DNA of 42,459 bases from Micromonospora sp. HK10 (GTDB lineage Bacteria; Actinomycetota; Actinomycetes; Mycobacteriales; Micromonosporaceae). A model generated the notes under the pieces. That model was not told the origin of the DNA. It saw only the letters and a program-made list of their open reading frames with translations, and ran no database searches. The translations under genes were made by a program, and so were the position numbers. The DNA lies in assembly GCF_000982955.1 (NCBI RefSeq), contig NZ_KQ058835.1, forward strand, positions 1-42,459, read 5' to 3'. Positions 1-7,038 of the stretch are shown here, piece after piece; the first letter of the stretch is position 1; every line of letters starts with the position of its first letter.

Positions 1-123
1 CGGCCCCGCCCTGCTGGTTGACTCCGCGCCAGGCGCCGCCCGCGGTGGATGACCACGCGGCCGGCCCTGGTGCTTGACCCCGCGCCGAGCCCCGCCCGCC
101 GTGGATGACCACGCGGCCGGCCC
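1..123. repeat. Two tandem copies of a 56-bp unit
   Basis: The segment GTGGATGACCACGCGGCC followed by GGCC occurs at 45 and again at 101, a period of 56 bases, and the flanking CCGCGCC...GCCCGCC bases also align. Each unit contains GTGG-ATGA-CCAC, a small inverted repeat. A weaker echo (GCGGTGGGTGAC) lies near 193. The block could be the edge of a longer array, because the window begins inside it. No coding role is apparent. Confidence 0.6.
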
Positions 124-359
124 CGGCCTCGGCGGAGGGCACCGCGGCGGGGCCCCGGCGGGGCGTACCTCGGCAAGCTGGCCGGTGCCGCGCGGTGGGT
201 GACTTATGGTGGGGCCGGGGCGGCCGACGCGCCCCCGTTGGGAACCGAAAGGCCGTCACGTCTGCCGCCGAGGATGGGCCATGACAGAGCGAACACCCGC
301 CCGGGGCGGGACGCCCACCGCGCCGGCGGCGGATGCCCGCCGCGCGAGCCGTCCCTGAG
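124..359. other. Intergenic GC-rich stretch before the first gene
   Basis: No convincing larger gene is seen here on either strand. It holds the end of the 56-bp tandem repeat and a possible 25-codon reading frame at 281-358. A promoter for the membrane protein downstream presumably lies here, but no clear -35/-10 pair could be picked out. Confidence 0.5.
281..358 (+). CDS. Possible 25-residue leader or upstream ORF
   Basis: An ATG at 281, about nine bases after a GAGG purine run, opens a 25-codon frame (MTERTPARGG...) that ends in TGA at 356-358, one base before the ATG of the membrane protein at 360. The spacing fits stop-start translational coupling. It is rich in Ala, Arg, Pro and Thr and has no recognisable domain. 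It may instead be non-coding leader sequence. Confidence 0.25.
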   Translation: MTERTPARGGTPTAPAADARRASRP

Positions 360-836
360 ATGGACTGGGCCGGATGGGGCCTGTTCGGGCTGGTCGCCAC
401 CGCCGCGCTCACCGCGGCGTTGATCAGCGCCCAGCTGGCCGGCCTCACCCGCCTCGACTTCCCCCTGGTCCTCGGGACGATCTTCACCGCGGATCCCGAC
501 CGGGCCCGGGTCGTCGGATTCTTCCTGCACCTCGCCGCCGGGCAGGGCTTCGCCCTCGGGTACGCGGCCACGTTCGCCCTGCTGCACCGGGCCGCCTGGT
601 GGATCGGTGGGCTGCTCGGGCTGCTGCATGTCGGGATCGCGCTGACCGTGCTGCTGCCGCTGCTGCCGGGGGTGCACCCCCGGATGGCCTCGCAGCGGGC
701 GGGCCTGGGCCGCACCGCCGTGCTGGAGCCGCCCGGCCTGCTCGGCCTCAACTACGGCGTGCAGACCCCCACCGTCGCGGTCGCCGTGCACGCCGTCTAC
801 GGCATCGTCCTCGGGCTGCTCCTCCAGCCCGGCTGA
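360..836 (+). CDS. Conserved multi-pass membrane protein, function unknown
   Basis: A protein of about 158 residues with four likely membrane segments: near residues 5-25, 50-72, 78-100 and 135-155. It contains the stretches LGTIFTADPDRARVVGFF, LLPLLPGVHPRMAS and LEPPGLLGLNYG, which look conserved rather than random and resemble a family of small actinobacterial membrane proteins without an assigned role. The start could be the ATG at 333 (nine residues longer) or at 360; 360 is preferred because it immediately follows the stop of a small upstream ORF. It is followed after about 33 bases by the GH15 gene in the same direction, so the two may be cotranscribed. Function cannot be stated. Confidence 0.7.
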   Translation: MDWAGWGLFGLVATAALTAALISAQLAGLTRLDFPLVLGTIFTADPDRARVVGFFLHLAAGQGFALGYAATFALLHRAAWWIGGLLGLLHVGIALTVLLPLLPGVHPRMASQRAGLGRTAVLEPPGLLGLNYGVQTPTVAVAVHAVYGIVLGLLLQPG

Positions 837-869
837 GCCCCGGTCGTGACATGCCACGGAGCATCCCCG

Positions 870-2690
870 ATGACCGTTGAATCCGGCCCGGCGTCCCGGC
901 GACCCCCCGCGCCGCTGCGCGACTACGGGCTGCTGGCCGACACCCGCACCGCCGCTCTGGTCGCCGCCGACGGCGGCATCGACTGGTTCTGCGTGCCCCG
1001 CTTCGACGGAGAGCCGCTCTTCGGCCGGCTGGTCGGCGGCCCGGACGCCGGCACGTTCCGGGTCGGCCCGGCCGGAACCGCCACGGTCGTCGCACGCCGC
1101 TACCGCGAGCACACCGCCACCCTGGAGACCACCTGGGCGGTCGGCGGCGGCCGGCTCACCCTCACCGAGGGCATGGTGACCGAGGTCAGCGGCCGCCTGC
1201 TGCCGACGACCCTGCTGGTGCGCCGGCTCTCCGCCGAGCAGGCCGCGGTCGACGTCGCCGTGGAATTCGACCCCCGCCTCGGCGCACGGCACGCCCGGCC
1301 CCGGGTGCTGCACCGCCGAGCGGGTCTGGTCTGCGCCTGGGGCCCGGTCGCCATCGCGCTGAACAGCGCCCCCGCGCTCGCCGTCGAGCCCGGCCGGGTC
1401 ACCGTGACCACCATCCAACCCGGCCGGCCGGTCACCCTCGTGCTGTCCGTGGCGCACGGCGAGCCGCTGATCCACGTGCCGCCGGACGCCGCCTGGGAGC
1501 AGCTGCTCGACGACGAGCACCGCTGGCGGGACTGGACCGCAGAGATCGACCCGGCACTGCCGTTCCGCGAGCACGTGGTACGGAGCCTGCTGACCATCCG
1601 GCTGCTCACCTACTCGCCCTGCCAGGCGCCGGTGGCCGCACCCACCACGTCACTACCGGAGGACCCCGGCGGGATCCGGAACTGGGACTACCGCTACGTC
1701 TGGCCCCGCGACGCCAGCATCGGCGTCAGCGCCTTCCTCGCCGTCGGCAAGTCCCGCGAGGCCCGTGGCTTCCTCGCCTGGCTGCTGCACGCCAGCCGGT
1801 TGCAGCGCCCCCGGCTGCCGGCACTGCTCACCCTGCACGGCCGTCCGGTGCCGGCGGAACGGGACCTGCCCGGCTGGCCCGGCTACCTCGGCAGCGTCCC
1901 GGTGCGGATCGGCAACGGCGCGGCCCACCAGCACCAGCTCGACGGCTACGGCTGGGTGGTCGACGCCGCGTGGGCGTTCGCGCAGTCCGGCCACCGCCTC
2001 GACCGGGAGACCTGGCGGGCGGTGCGCGGCTTCGCCGACGTGGTCACCCGCTGCTGGCCCCAGCCCGACGCCGGCATCTGGGAGGTCCGCGAACCGGCCC
2101 AGCACGTCCACTCCAAACTCATGGGCTGGCTCGCCCTGGACCGCGCGCTGCGCATCGCCGACACCCACCCGCTGCCGGACCGGCAGCGCCGCCGCTGGCG
2201 GGCGGCCCGGGACGCCATCGCCGCCGAGGTACGCAGCCGCGGCTTCGACGCCACCGCCGGCTGCTACGTCCGCAGCTACGGCTCTCCACACCTCGACGCG
2301 GCCCTGCTCGTCCTGCCGCTGCTCGACCTGGACGACGCCGACTCGCCCCGGGTGCGCGGCACCGTCGACGCCGTCCGCGAACGGCTCTCGGCCGGCGGCC
2401 CGCTGCTCTACCGCTATCCGCCCGGCAGCGACGGCTTCCCCGGCACCGAGGGCGCGTTCCTGCCCTGCTCGTTCTGGCTCGTGCAGGCCCTGGCCCGCAC
2501 CGGCCGCCGCGCCGAGGCGGTCGAGCTGTTCGAGACTTTGCTCGGCTACGCCGGCCCGCTCGGCCTCTACCCTGAGGAGGTGGACCCGGCGACGGGGGAG
2601 TACCGCGGCAACTATCCGCAGACGTTGACCCACGCCGCGCTCGTGCAGGCCGCCCTCGCCATCCGGGACGCCCCAGCGCCGCCACCCTGA
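870..2690 (+). CDS. Glycoside hydrolase family 15 protein (glucoamylase/trehalase-like)
   Basis: A cytoplasmic protein of about 606 residues with no signal peptide. The N-terminal beta-sandwich domain starts with LRDYGLLADTRTAALVAADG and the phrase GIDWFCVPRFDGEP. The C-terminal (alpha/alpha)6 barrel carries NWDYRYVWPRDAS. The likely general acid is the Glu of GIWEVREPAQHVHSK (near residue 404) and the likely base lies in EEVDPATGEYRGNYPQ (near 569). This architecture is shared by actinobacterial GH15 enzymes including the trehalase of mycobacteria, so hydrolysis of an alpha-glucoside such as trehalose or a maltooligosaccharide is expected, but the substrate cannot be read from sequence. ATG at 870 is chosen over an in-frame GTG at 846. 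Terminator hairpins follow the stop. Confidence 0.92.
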   Translation: MTVESGPASRRPPAPLRDYGLLADTRTAALVAADGGIDWFCVPRFDGEPLFGRLVGGPDAGTFRVGPAGTATVVARRYREHTATLETTWAVGGGRLTLTEGMVTEVSGRLLPTTLLVRRLSAEQAAVDVAVEFDPRLGARHARPRVLHRRAGLVCAWGPVAIALNSAPALAVEPGRVTVTTIQPGRPVTLVLSVAHGEPLIHVPPDAAWEQLLDDEHRWRDWTAEIDPALPFREHVVRSLLTIRLLTYSPCQAPVAAPTTSLPEDPGGIRNWDYRYVWPRDASIGVSAFLAVGKSREARGFLAWLLHASRLQRPRLPALLTLHGRPVPAERDLPGWPGYLGSVPVRIGNGAAHQHQLDGYGWVVDAAWAFAQSGHRLDRETWRAVRGFADVVTRCWPQPDAGIWEVREPAQHVHSKLMGWLALDRALRIADTHPLPDRQRRRWRAARDAIAAEVRSRGFDATAGCYVRSYGSPHLDAALLVLPLLDLDDADSPRVRGTVDAVRERLSAGGPLLYRYPPGSDGFPGTEGAFLPCSFWLVQALARTGRRAEAVELFETLLGYAGPLGLYPEEVDPATGEYRGNYPQTLTHAALVQAALAIRDAPAPPP

Positions 2691-2693
2691 GCC

Positions 2694-2712
2694 CTGCCCG
2701 CCCTTCGGGCAG
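2694..2712 (+). terminator. Short terminator hairpin after GH15 gene
   Basis: CTGCCCG (2694-2700) pairs with CGGGCAG (2706-2712) across a five-base loop, starting three bases after the GH15 stop codon. There is no U tract, as is common in high-GC actinobacteria. Confidence 0.5.
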
Positions 2713-2726
2713 CGCTCTGTGGATGC

Positions 2727-2769
2727 GCCGGCTGAGCCGGCGAGCAAACCGCCCGCCGGCTCAGCCGGG
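2727..2769. terminator. Strong bidirectional terminator between convergent genes
   Basis: GCCGGCTGAGCCGGC (2727-2741) is the reverse complement, over 14 bases, of the arm at 2755-2768, with a 13-base loop. It sits between the convergent GH15 and DUF2075 genes, and the stop codon of the latter (TCA at 2761-2763 on the + strand) lies inside the right arm. Each arm is itself partly self-complementary (CCGGCT/AGCCGG). Confidence 0.6.
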
Positions 2770-4677
2770 TTCGGCCCTTCCGGTGACGGCGGCGTCATAC
2801 CTCGTCTCGACCGGGCGGCTCACCCGGATCAGCGCGGCCAGGTAGTCGCGCGTCTCCGGATCGGTGGAGTAGAGGATGGTGCCGCGCATGCCCCGGGTCA
2901 TCAGCACCTTGTAGGTGTTGCGGATCAGCCGGTCCGCCTCGACGTCGGTCAGCGCCTTGCGGCTGCGGAAGTTAGGGTCCTTCGATTCCGCTCGCCGCGT
3001 GACGAGCTGGCCGTCGCGGACTACCAGGTCCGGGCCGATGATGACGCCCGACCACTCGTATTCGAAGCCCTGCGCGGTGTAGACGCAGCCGACCTGGCCG
3101 AACCCGTTCGGGTCGGTCGCCCAGAAGGCGCTGCCCGGCGCCTCTCCGACACTACGGTCGCTCTTGACGTTCCACGGCCGGGTCCAGTCGCCGATCCGCA
3201 CGTCCGGCACCAGCGAGTCGTCTGGTCCCGGATCGCTCCACGGCCAGCAATAGCCTGCCGACATGCGCGCCGTCTCGCCGGCGTGCTGCTTCCGGGCCAG
3301 GAATGTCTCCATCTCCTCGGGCGATCCGGCGACGCGCAGGTCGAACCGGCCGTCGCCGGCCCAGACCGACGGTTCACCGCCGTCGAGGCCGAGCAGGTCG
3401 AGGACCCATTCCTCGTACGCCTCGCTGCCGCCGCAGCGGAACTGGTCGTGCAGCGACACCACCTCCACCTCGAGATCGAGCTGCTTCGCGTACGCGGAGA
3501 TCACGTCGACGCTGCCCAGCTCGCCCGGCTTCACGACCTGATGCTCGTCGAGAAGGAAGACCGGTACCCGAGCGGCGGCGATCAGCTCGTCGATCTGCGA
3601 TCGGGCGCGTTCGCGCTTCGCCTTGGGGGTGAAGCGGTTGACCGACGTTTCCCGGATCCGGTGTGCCTCGTCGCAGATCAGCACGTCGAGGCCGTTCCGC
3701 TCGGCGGTCATGAAACTGTTGAAGTAGCCGAACAGGTTCTTGAGGCGGGTCGAGCCCTTGCCTGCGTACCGGCGGAGGGTCTGGGTGAACGAGCGGGAGC
3801 CGGTGGCGTGCATGACGGAGCGCTGCTGCCGGGCCAGTTCCCCGAGCACCGACAGGGCGATGACGCTCTTGCCGCTGCCCGGACCGCCGGAGACCACCAC
3901 GACCGACTTGCGGTCCGCGCTGCGCGCCCGCTCGACCGCGTGCAACACCAACTCGTACGCCAGGCGTTGCTCGTCGAGCAACGTGAAGTGGGCCCGCTCC
4001 TTGAGTTCGACCGCGGCGTACGACAGCAGGTGCTTGCTCGGTCGGACGGAGCTGGTGAGGAAGCGATCCGCGGCGGCCGCCCCCGGGGCGGGGGCCAGGT
4101 GGGTCCGGAGGTAGTCGAGGAACTGCCCGCGGCGCTGCTTGGTGAAAATTCGGCTCTGCTCGGTTGGCCGTCGCACGAAAAGGTCGTTCACGTCCCGGTC
4201 GACGGCGTTGTGCAGGTAGGCGGCACCGACGACAGGGCTGCGCCGGTGGGCGAGCACGCCGAGGAAGTCGGTCAGGTACTCGCAGTAGTCTCCGACCTGA
4301 ACACCGGGATGTAGGCGCGGGCCCCGGGCGTGCTCGACCAGCACCAGCCGGTCGGACCCTTCGTAGGACTCGGCCTGCGACCACTGCTTCAGCTCGACCA
4401 CCACGTAGGAGTCGTCGGTGGTTTTCGGATGCACGCCGGCGAGCACCACGTCGATCCGCTTGCTGGTCAGCGGCAACTGGTACTCGACCAGCATCTCCAC
4501 CTGGCCCAGGCCGGCGTCGACCAAGTCCTGGCCGAGCACCGTGAGACTGCGCTCCCATGCCCGACGTTCGGCGGCGCTCACGTTGTGGCCGATCTGTTCC
4601 GCGATCCGATCAGAGAGTGTGCCGCTGGTGGCGCAGCGGAGCAGACCATCGGCGGAGGTACGGAACGCTGACAACAC
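2761..4677 (-). CDS. DUF2075-family helicase/ATPase with nuclease-like N-terminus
   Basis: A soluble protein of 638 residues. Near residues 72-96 the pattern IDVVLAG...YVVVELKQW resembles a PD-(D/E)xK nuclease core. Walker A is GGPGSGKS near residue 262 and Walker B is VLICDEAHRIRE near 334. Later motifs (VFLLDEHQVVKPGE, DQFRCGGSEAYEEW, YTAQGFEYEWSGVIIG, VLMTRGMRGT) match the superfamily-1-like helicase fold of DUF2075/Schlafen group-3 proteins. The family acts on nucleic acid and members occur in accessory and defence-like loci; no specific role is proven. It starts at GTG 4677 behind a GGGGG run, and other starts are possible. It lies downstream of the MazG-like and deoxyribosyltransferase-like genes on the same strand. 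Confidence 0.85.
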   Translation of the reverse strand: MLSAFRTSADGLLRCATSGTLSDRIAEQIGHNVSAAERRAWERSLTVLGQDLVDAGLGQVEMLVEYQLPLTSKRIDVVLAGVHPKTTDDSYVVVELKQWSQAESYEGSDRLVLVEHARGPRLHPGVQVGDYCEYLTDFLGVLAHRRSPVVGAAYLHNAVDRDVNDLFVRRPTEQSRIFTKQRRGQFLDYLRTHLAPAPGAAAADRFLTSSVRPSKHLLSYAAVELKERAHFTLLDEQRLAYELVLHAVERARSADRKSVVVVSGGPGSGKSVIALSVLGELARQQRSVMHATGSRSFTQTLRRYAGKGSTRLKNLFGYFNSFMTAERNGLDVLICDEAHRIRETSVNRFTPKAKRERARSQIDELIAAARVPVFLLDEHQVVKPGELGSVDVISAYAKQLDLEVEVVSLHDQFRCGGSEAYEEWVLDLLGLDGGEPSVWAGDGRFDLRVAGSPEEMETFLARKQHAGETARMSAGYCWPWSDPGPDDSLVPDVRIGDWTRPWNVKSDRSVGEAPGSAFWATDPNGFGQVGCVYTAQGFEYEWSGVIIGPDLVVRDGQLVTRRAESKDPNFRSRKALTDVEADRLIRNTYKVLMTRGMRGTILYSTDPETRDYLAALIRVSRPVETRYDAAVTGRAEPG

Positions 4678-4801
4678 TTGCCCCCGGGCAGCACGAAATG
4701 ATCGTGCGCATGGGGGGCGTGTCCGGACATGGCCGGAAGCCCGTCGTTACGCGCGTGTACGGCTGGACTTTAGCGAAGAGATCAACTGATCGCACGCCCC
4801 G

Positions 4802-5137
4802 TCACCGCTTGGTGGCGGAGCCTTTGGCCTGCTCGACCGGGTAGCGGACGGCCACCTCCGCCAACTTGGTGACGGCTGACTCCACGAGGTCGATGCCGAG
4901 GACGTCCGCGAGCCGGGTCAGGTAGATCATGACGTCGGCGATCTCGGCCCGGATCCGTGCGCCCGCCTCGGGGTCGTCCATCACCGCCGCCGACTGCGCG
5001 GGTGTCAACCACTGCAATTCGGCCAGCAGTTCGCCGACCTCGCCGGCCAGCGCCATGGCGAGGTTCTTCGGCGTGTGGAACTGCTGCCAGTCCCGTTCCT
5101 CGGCGAAGGCCCGCACCCGGGCCGTCAGGTCGTCCAC
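4802..5137 (-). CDS. MazG-like nucleotide pyrophosphohydrolase
   Basis: A protein of 111 residues matching the small single-domain MazG/RS21-C6 type. The metal-binding pattern is visible as GEVGELLAELQW (ExxE) and EIADVMIYLTRLAD (ExxD), inside an all-alpha fold. Such enzymes hydrolyse noncanonical or excess (d)NTPs to monophosphate and pyrophosphate, acting in nucleotide-pool housekeeping. The N-terminus (LTARVRAFAEERDWQQFHTPKNLA) is typical of the family. It starts at GTG 5137 without a strong Shine-Dalgarno. The gene lies between a nucleoside deoxyribosyltransferase-like gene and a DUF2075 helicase on the same strand, giving a nucleotide and nucleic-acid theme to this short region. Confidence 0.9.
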   Translation of the reverse strand: MDDLTARVRAFAEERDWQQFHTPKNLAMALAGEVGELLAELQWLTPAQSAAVMDDPEAGARIRAEIADVMIYLTRLADVLGIDLVESAVTKLAEVAVRYPVEQAKGSATKR

Positions 5138-5168
5138 CGGGCGAGTCTTGCACGCGCGGCCACGACGA

Positions 5169-5582
5169 TCACTGCACTCTGCCCGCCGCTTCGGCCTTGG
5201 TCACCGATCGCACTCCGGCGCTGATGTCCTTGACCGGGATGACCGCGTCGACCAGCGCTCGGAGTGCGAACTCGGTCGGCTGCTCGGAGAACAACACCAC
5301 CTTGCCCTGCCCTACGGCGTAGCCGACCTCGATGCACACGCTGACGCCGGCATATCCGCCGTTGGCCACCACGAAGATCGCGTCCGACCTCGCAATCTTC
5401 GCGAGGAACTCACGCGTGAGCCGGATCTTGTCCGGCTCCTCGACCCGCACATGCTCTTCGTTGAAGTCGTAGCGTGGGGTGTAGACCGTCATGCCCAGGT
5501 CGCGGAACGCTGCCTCAGCATGCTGGACTGTGTCGTAGAACTTGGAGCTGCTGCATATGGTGACTGCCTCGATCTCCGGCAT
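5169..5582 (-). CDS. Nucleoside 2-deoxyribosyltransferase-like protein
   Basis: A protein of 137 residues with a Rossmann-like fold. It begins MPEIEAVTICSSSKFY, where the CSSSKFYD segment is the nucleotide-binding start of the family, followed by GMTVYTPRYDFNEEH, SDAIFVVANGGYAG and VCIEVGYAVGQGK. The Glu of CIEVGYA corresponds to the position expected for the family's catalytic Glu. Relatives exchange or hydrolyse bases on (deoxy)nucleosides or act on nucleotides as 5'-monophosphate glycosidases; the exact substrate is unclear. ATG 5582 is chosen because GAGGATCG precedes it directly; a GTG-started version would be 12 residues longer. It neighbours the MazG-like gene 31 bases downstream and is probably cotranscribed with it. 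Confidence 0.8.
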   Translation of the reverse strand: MPEIEAVTICSSSKFYDTVQHAEAAFRDLGMTVYTPRYDFNEEHVRVEEPDKIRLTREFLAKIARSDAIFVVANGGYAGVSVCIEVGYAVGQGKVVLFSEQPTEFALRALVDAVIPVKDISAGVRSVTKAEAAGRVQ

Positions 5583-5624
5583 CGATCCTCCGCGTGCGCC
5601 GTCGGTATCGGTGTTCACGTGAGC

Positions 5625-5940
5625 TCTACCAGACCTTGCTGAGGACTGCTTATCAGGATCGATCGGTCTAGACGCGACGGATCCTGTCGGGAGTCACGGC
5701 GACGCTGCTGACCGTGCGCCCGTCCTCGTCGGTGAACTCGATCTCGTACGCGAGTTCCGGTCGGTGGAAGACGTGCACGATCGTACCGACCGCCCCGGCC
5801 GGGGGATTCTCCTCTGGCAGCGCCTCTTTGAGCTCGACCAGGTCGTACGGGTCCAACGGTCATCCTTGTTTCGGTGGGAAGGAGATAGTGACCAGGCGAG
5901 GAGTGGAGGAACCTTCCTCGAGTATCCAGGCGGTGCGGAC
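5625..5940. repeat. Left copy of a diverged ~310-bp duplication (carries intact DUF4926 gene)
   Basis: This segment aligns with 6521-6830 in the same orientation from ACCAGACCTTGCT through the DUF4926 gene to the CGAGTATCCA...GCGGAC end. The copies share the TTG start, most codons, and flanking bases on both sides of the gene, so the duplicated unit is larger than the gene itself. A secreted-protein gene sits between the copies. Confidence 0.75.
5668..5856 (-). CDS. DUF4926 domain-containing small protein
   Basis: A 62-residue acidic protein (begins MDPYDLVELKEALPEE) with the conserved pattern PAGAVGTIVHVFHRPELAYEIEF and the closing DGRTVSSVAVTPDRIRRV, matching the compact beta-barrel DUF4926 family. 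The family's biochemical role is not established. The start is a TTG at 5856, preceded by AAGGA at seven bases, and the same TTG context is kept in the second copy. The gene stands alone, upstream of the deoxyribosyltransferase-like gene on the same strand and divergent from the secreted-protein gene. A degraded paralogue lies at 6518-6751. Confidence 0.8.
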   Translation of the reverse strand: MDPYDLVELKEALPEENPPAGAVGTIVHVFHRPELAYEIEFTDEDGRTVSSVAVTPDRIRRV

Positions 5941-6086
5941 CAGCTGAGTGGTTGGCGCTGGTCAGGAGGTCCGAAGCGCTTCTGAGGACCTCGGATGGCA
6001 GCGTTGCAGGCCGAGGCTGGTGGGGTTGCGGCGAAGTGCACGTTTCTGGCAAGATCCCCTTCAATCTCTTGCGGAGAGGATGTCGA

Positions 6087-6428
6087 ATGATTCGTCGTTT
6101 CACCGCACTGGCTGTGACGGCCCTGACTCTGGCCTTGATGACCGCGGTACCTGCTTCCGCGGCAACGTCTTTTGCTACGTGCAGCACGGGGCACATCTGG
6201 TCGAAAGCCTACAACAACATACCTGTTTGGACCGATACGACAATCTTTGCTGACGTGATGGGCTATTACCAAAGGGCCCAATCGGCAGATTGTCAAGGGA
6301 GCGTAGTCACCGGCGCCCGCTATAACGGATGCGGGGCGACCAACGCCAATGCCTGGATCAAGATATGGTTCGGGTGGCCCCCATATGGTTATGGGTACAC
6401 GTACGCGACCTGCTGGGAGGACACATAA
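6087..6428 (+). CDS. Small secreted protein with four cysteines, function unknown
   Basis: A 113-residue precursor with a clear Sec signal peptide (MIRRFTALAVTALTLALMTA, likely cut after PASA near residue 25). The mature part of about 88 residues is rich in Tyr, Trp and Asn and has four cysteines (in ATCST, ADCQG, NGCGA and ATCWEDT), suggesting two disulphides. ATG 6087 is preceded by GGAGAGGA. The mature region uses AT-richer codons (ATA, CCT, TTT, AAA) than neighbouring genes, which suggests recent acquisition or low expression selection. It is bracketed by the two DUF4926 duplications. No family was recognised; it could be an extracellular binding protein, inhibitor or toxin-like peptide, but none of these can be supported further. 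Confidence 0.75.
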   Translation: MIRRFTALAVTALTLALMTAVPASAATSFATCSTGHIWSKAYNNIPVWTDTTIFADVMGYYQRAQSADCQGSVVTGARYNGCGATNANAWIKIWFGWPPYGYGYTYATCWEDT

Positions 6429-6517
6429 GCCTCCGCTGGCACCGCCCCATGCCCGACATGCACTGCGGACAGCTGGACAGCTCCCCTGAGGGGGTCGGGG
6501 CGGTCATTGATTAATGA

Positions 6518-6751
6518 TCATCCACCAGGCCCTGCCGGGAAGGCTTGTGAGGACCGGTCCGTCCAGATGCGGCGAATCCTGTCGGGATCAGGGCAACGCT
6601 GGTGACGATGCGCCCGTCGTTGTCGGTGAACTCTGGTTTCGTAAGCGAGTTCCGGCCGGTGGAACACATGCACGATCGTGCCGACCACCCCGGTCGGACG
6701 GTCTTCCTCCGGCAGAGCCTCATTGAGTTCGACGAGGGCGTACAGGCCCAA
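6518..6751 (-). pseudogene. Degraded second copy of the DUF4926 gene
   Basis: The reading frame begins like the intact copy (LYALVELNEALPEE, then VVGTIVHVFHRPELAYE) but then shifts. Compared with the intact gene it has one extra base near 6639 (ACTCTGGTTTCG against ACTCGATCTCG) and one missing base near 6583 (GGGATCAGGG against GGGAGTCACGG). The roughly 55 bases between are read in the wrong frame, while the end (DPDRIRRI) returns to the family frame. The stop codon TAG is changed to TGG, adding about 15 residues. Two compensating indels plus a lost stop indicate a decaying gene, although a sequencing error in one position cannot be excluded. Confidence 0.7.
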
Positions 6752-6830
6752 CGGTCAACCTCGCATTGGCCGGAAGGCAATAGTTGCGGGCGGGCGTAGC
6801 TGGCCTTCTTCGAGTATCCACGGTACGGAC
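6521..6830. repeat. Right copy of the ~310-bp duplication (carries broken DUF4926 gene)
   Basis: Direct-repeat partner of 5625-5940. Shared anchors include CCTGTCGGGA, CGCCCGTC, TCGGTGAACTC, GCGAGTTCCGG, TGCACGATCGT, CCCAACGGTCA and CGAGTATCCA. The two copies are in direct orientation about 900 bases apart. Confidence 0.75.
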
Positions 6831-7038
6831 CGCGTCGGTCGGCCACCGAGAAAACGGCGTATTTTCGGCGACTCGGGAACGGCGTACGACTGGCGAGGCC
6901 GGTCGGGTGCGCGATCCAGACGACGTCGATGTGAAAGGTCCCGCTATGGCGGGGCATGCAGGAGAAGTGCGGCTGTCGCCGTACCGGTGCCCGTAGTGTC
7001 GTCTGGCGAGGACAACACGGCGGTCCCGGAGGAGGCCG

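Noticed and set aside
204..1574. Long minus-strand open frame of 456 codons opposite the first genes
   Set aside because: It runs antisense to the membrane protein and the GH15 gene, is Gly/Arg/Gln-rich without domains, and arises from high third-position GC.
4680..4691. TGCCC-CC-GGGCA inverted repeat near the DUF2075 start
   Set aside because: The loop would be two bases, too tight for a hairpin, and the repeat is common in such GC-rich sequence.
6483..6493. CCCC-TGA-GGGG hairpin after the small secreted gene
   Set aside because: A four-base-pair stem more than 50 bases past the stop is too weak to call a terminator.
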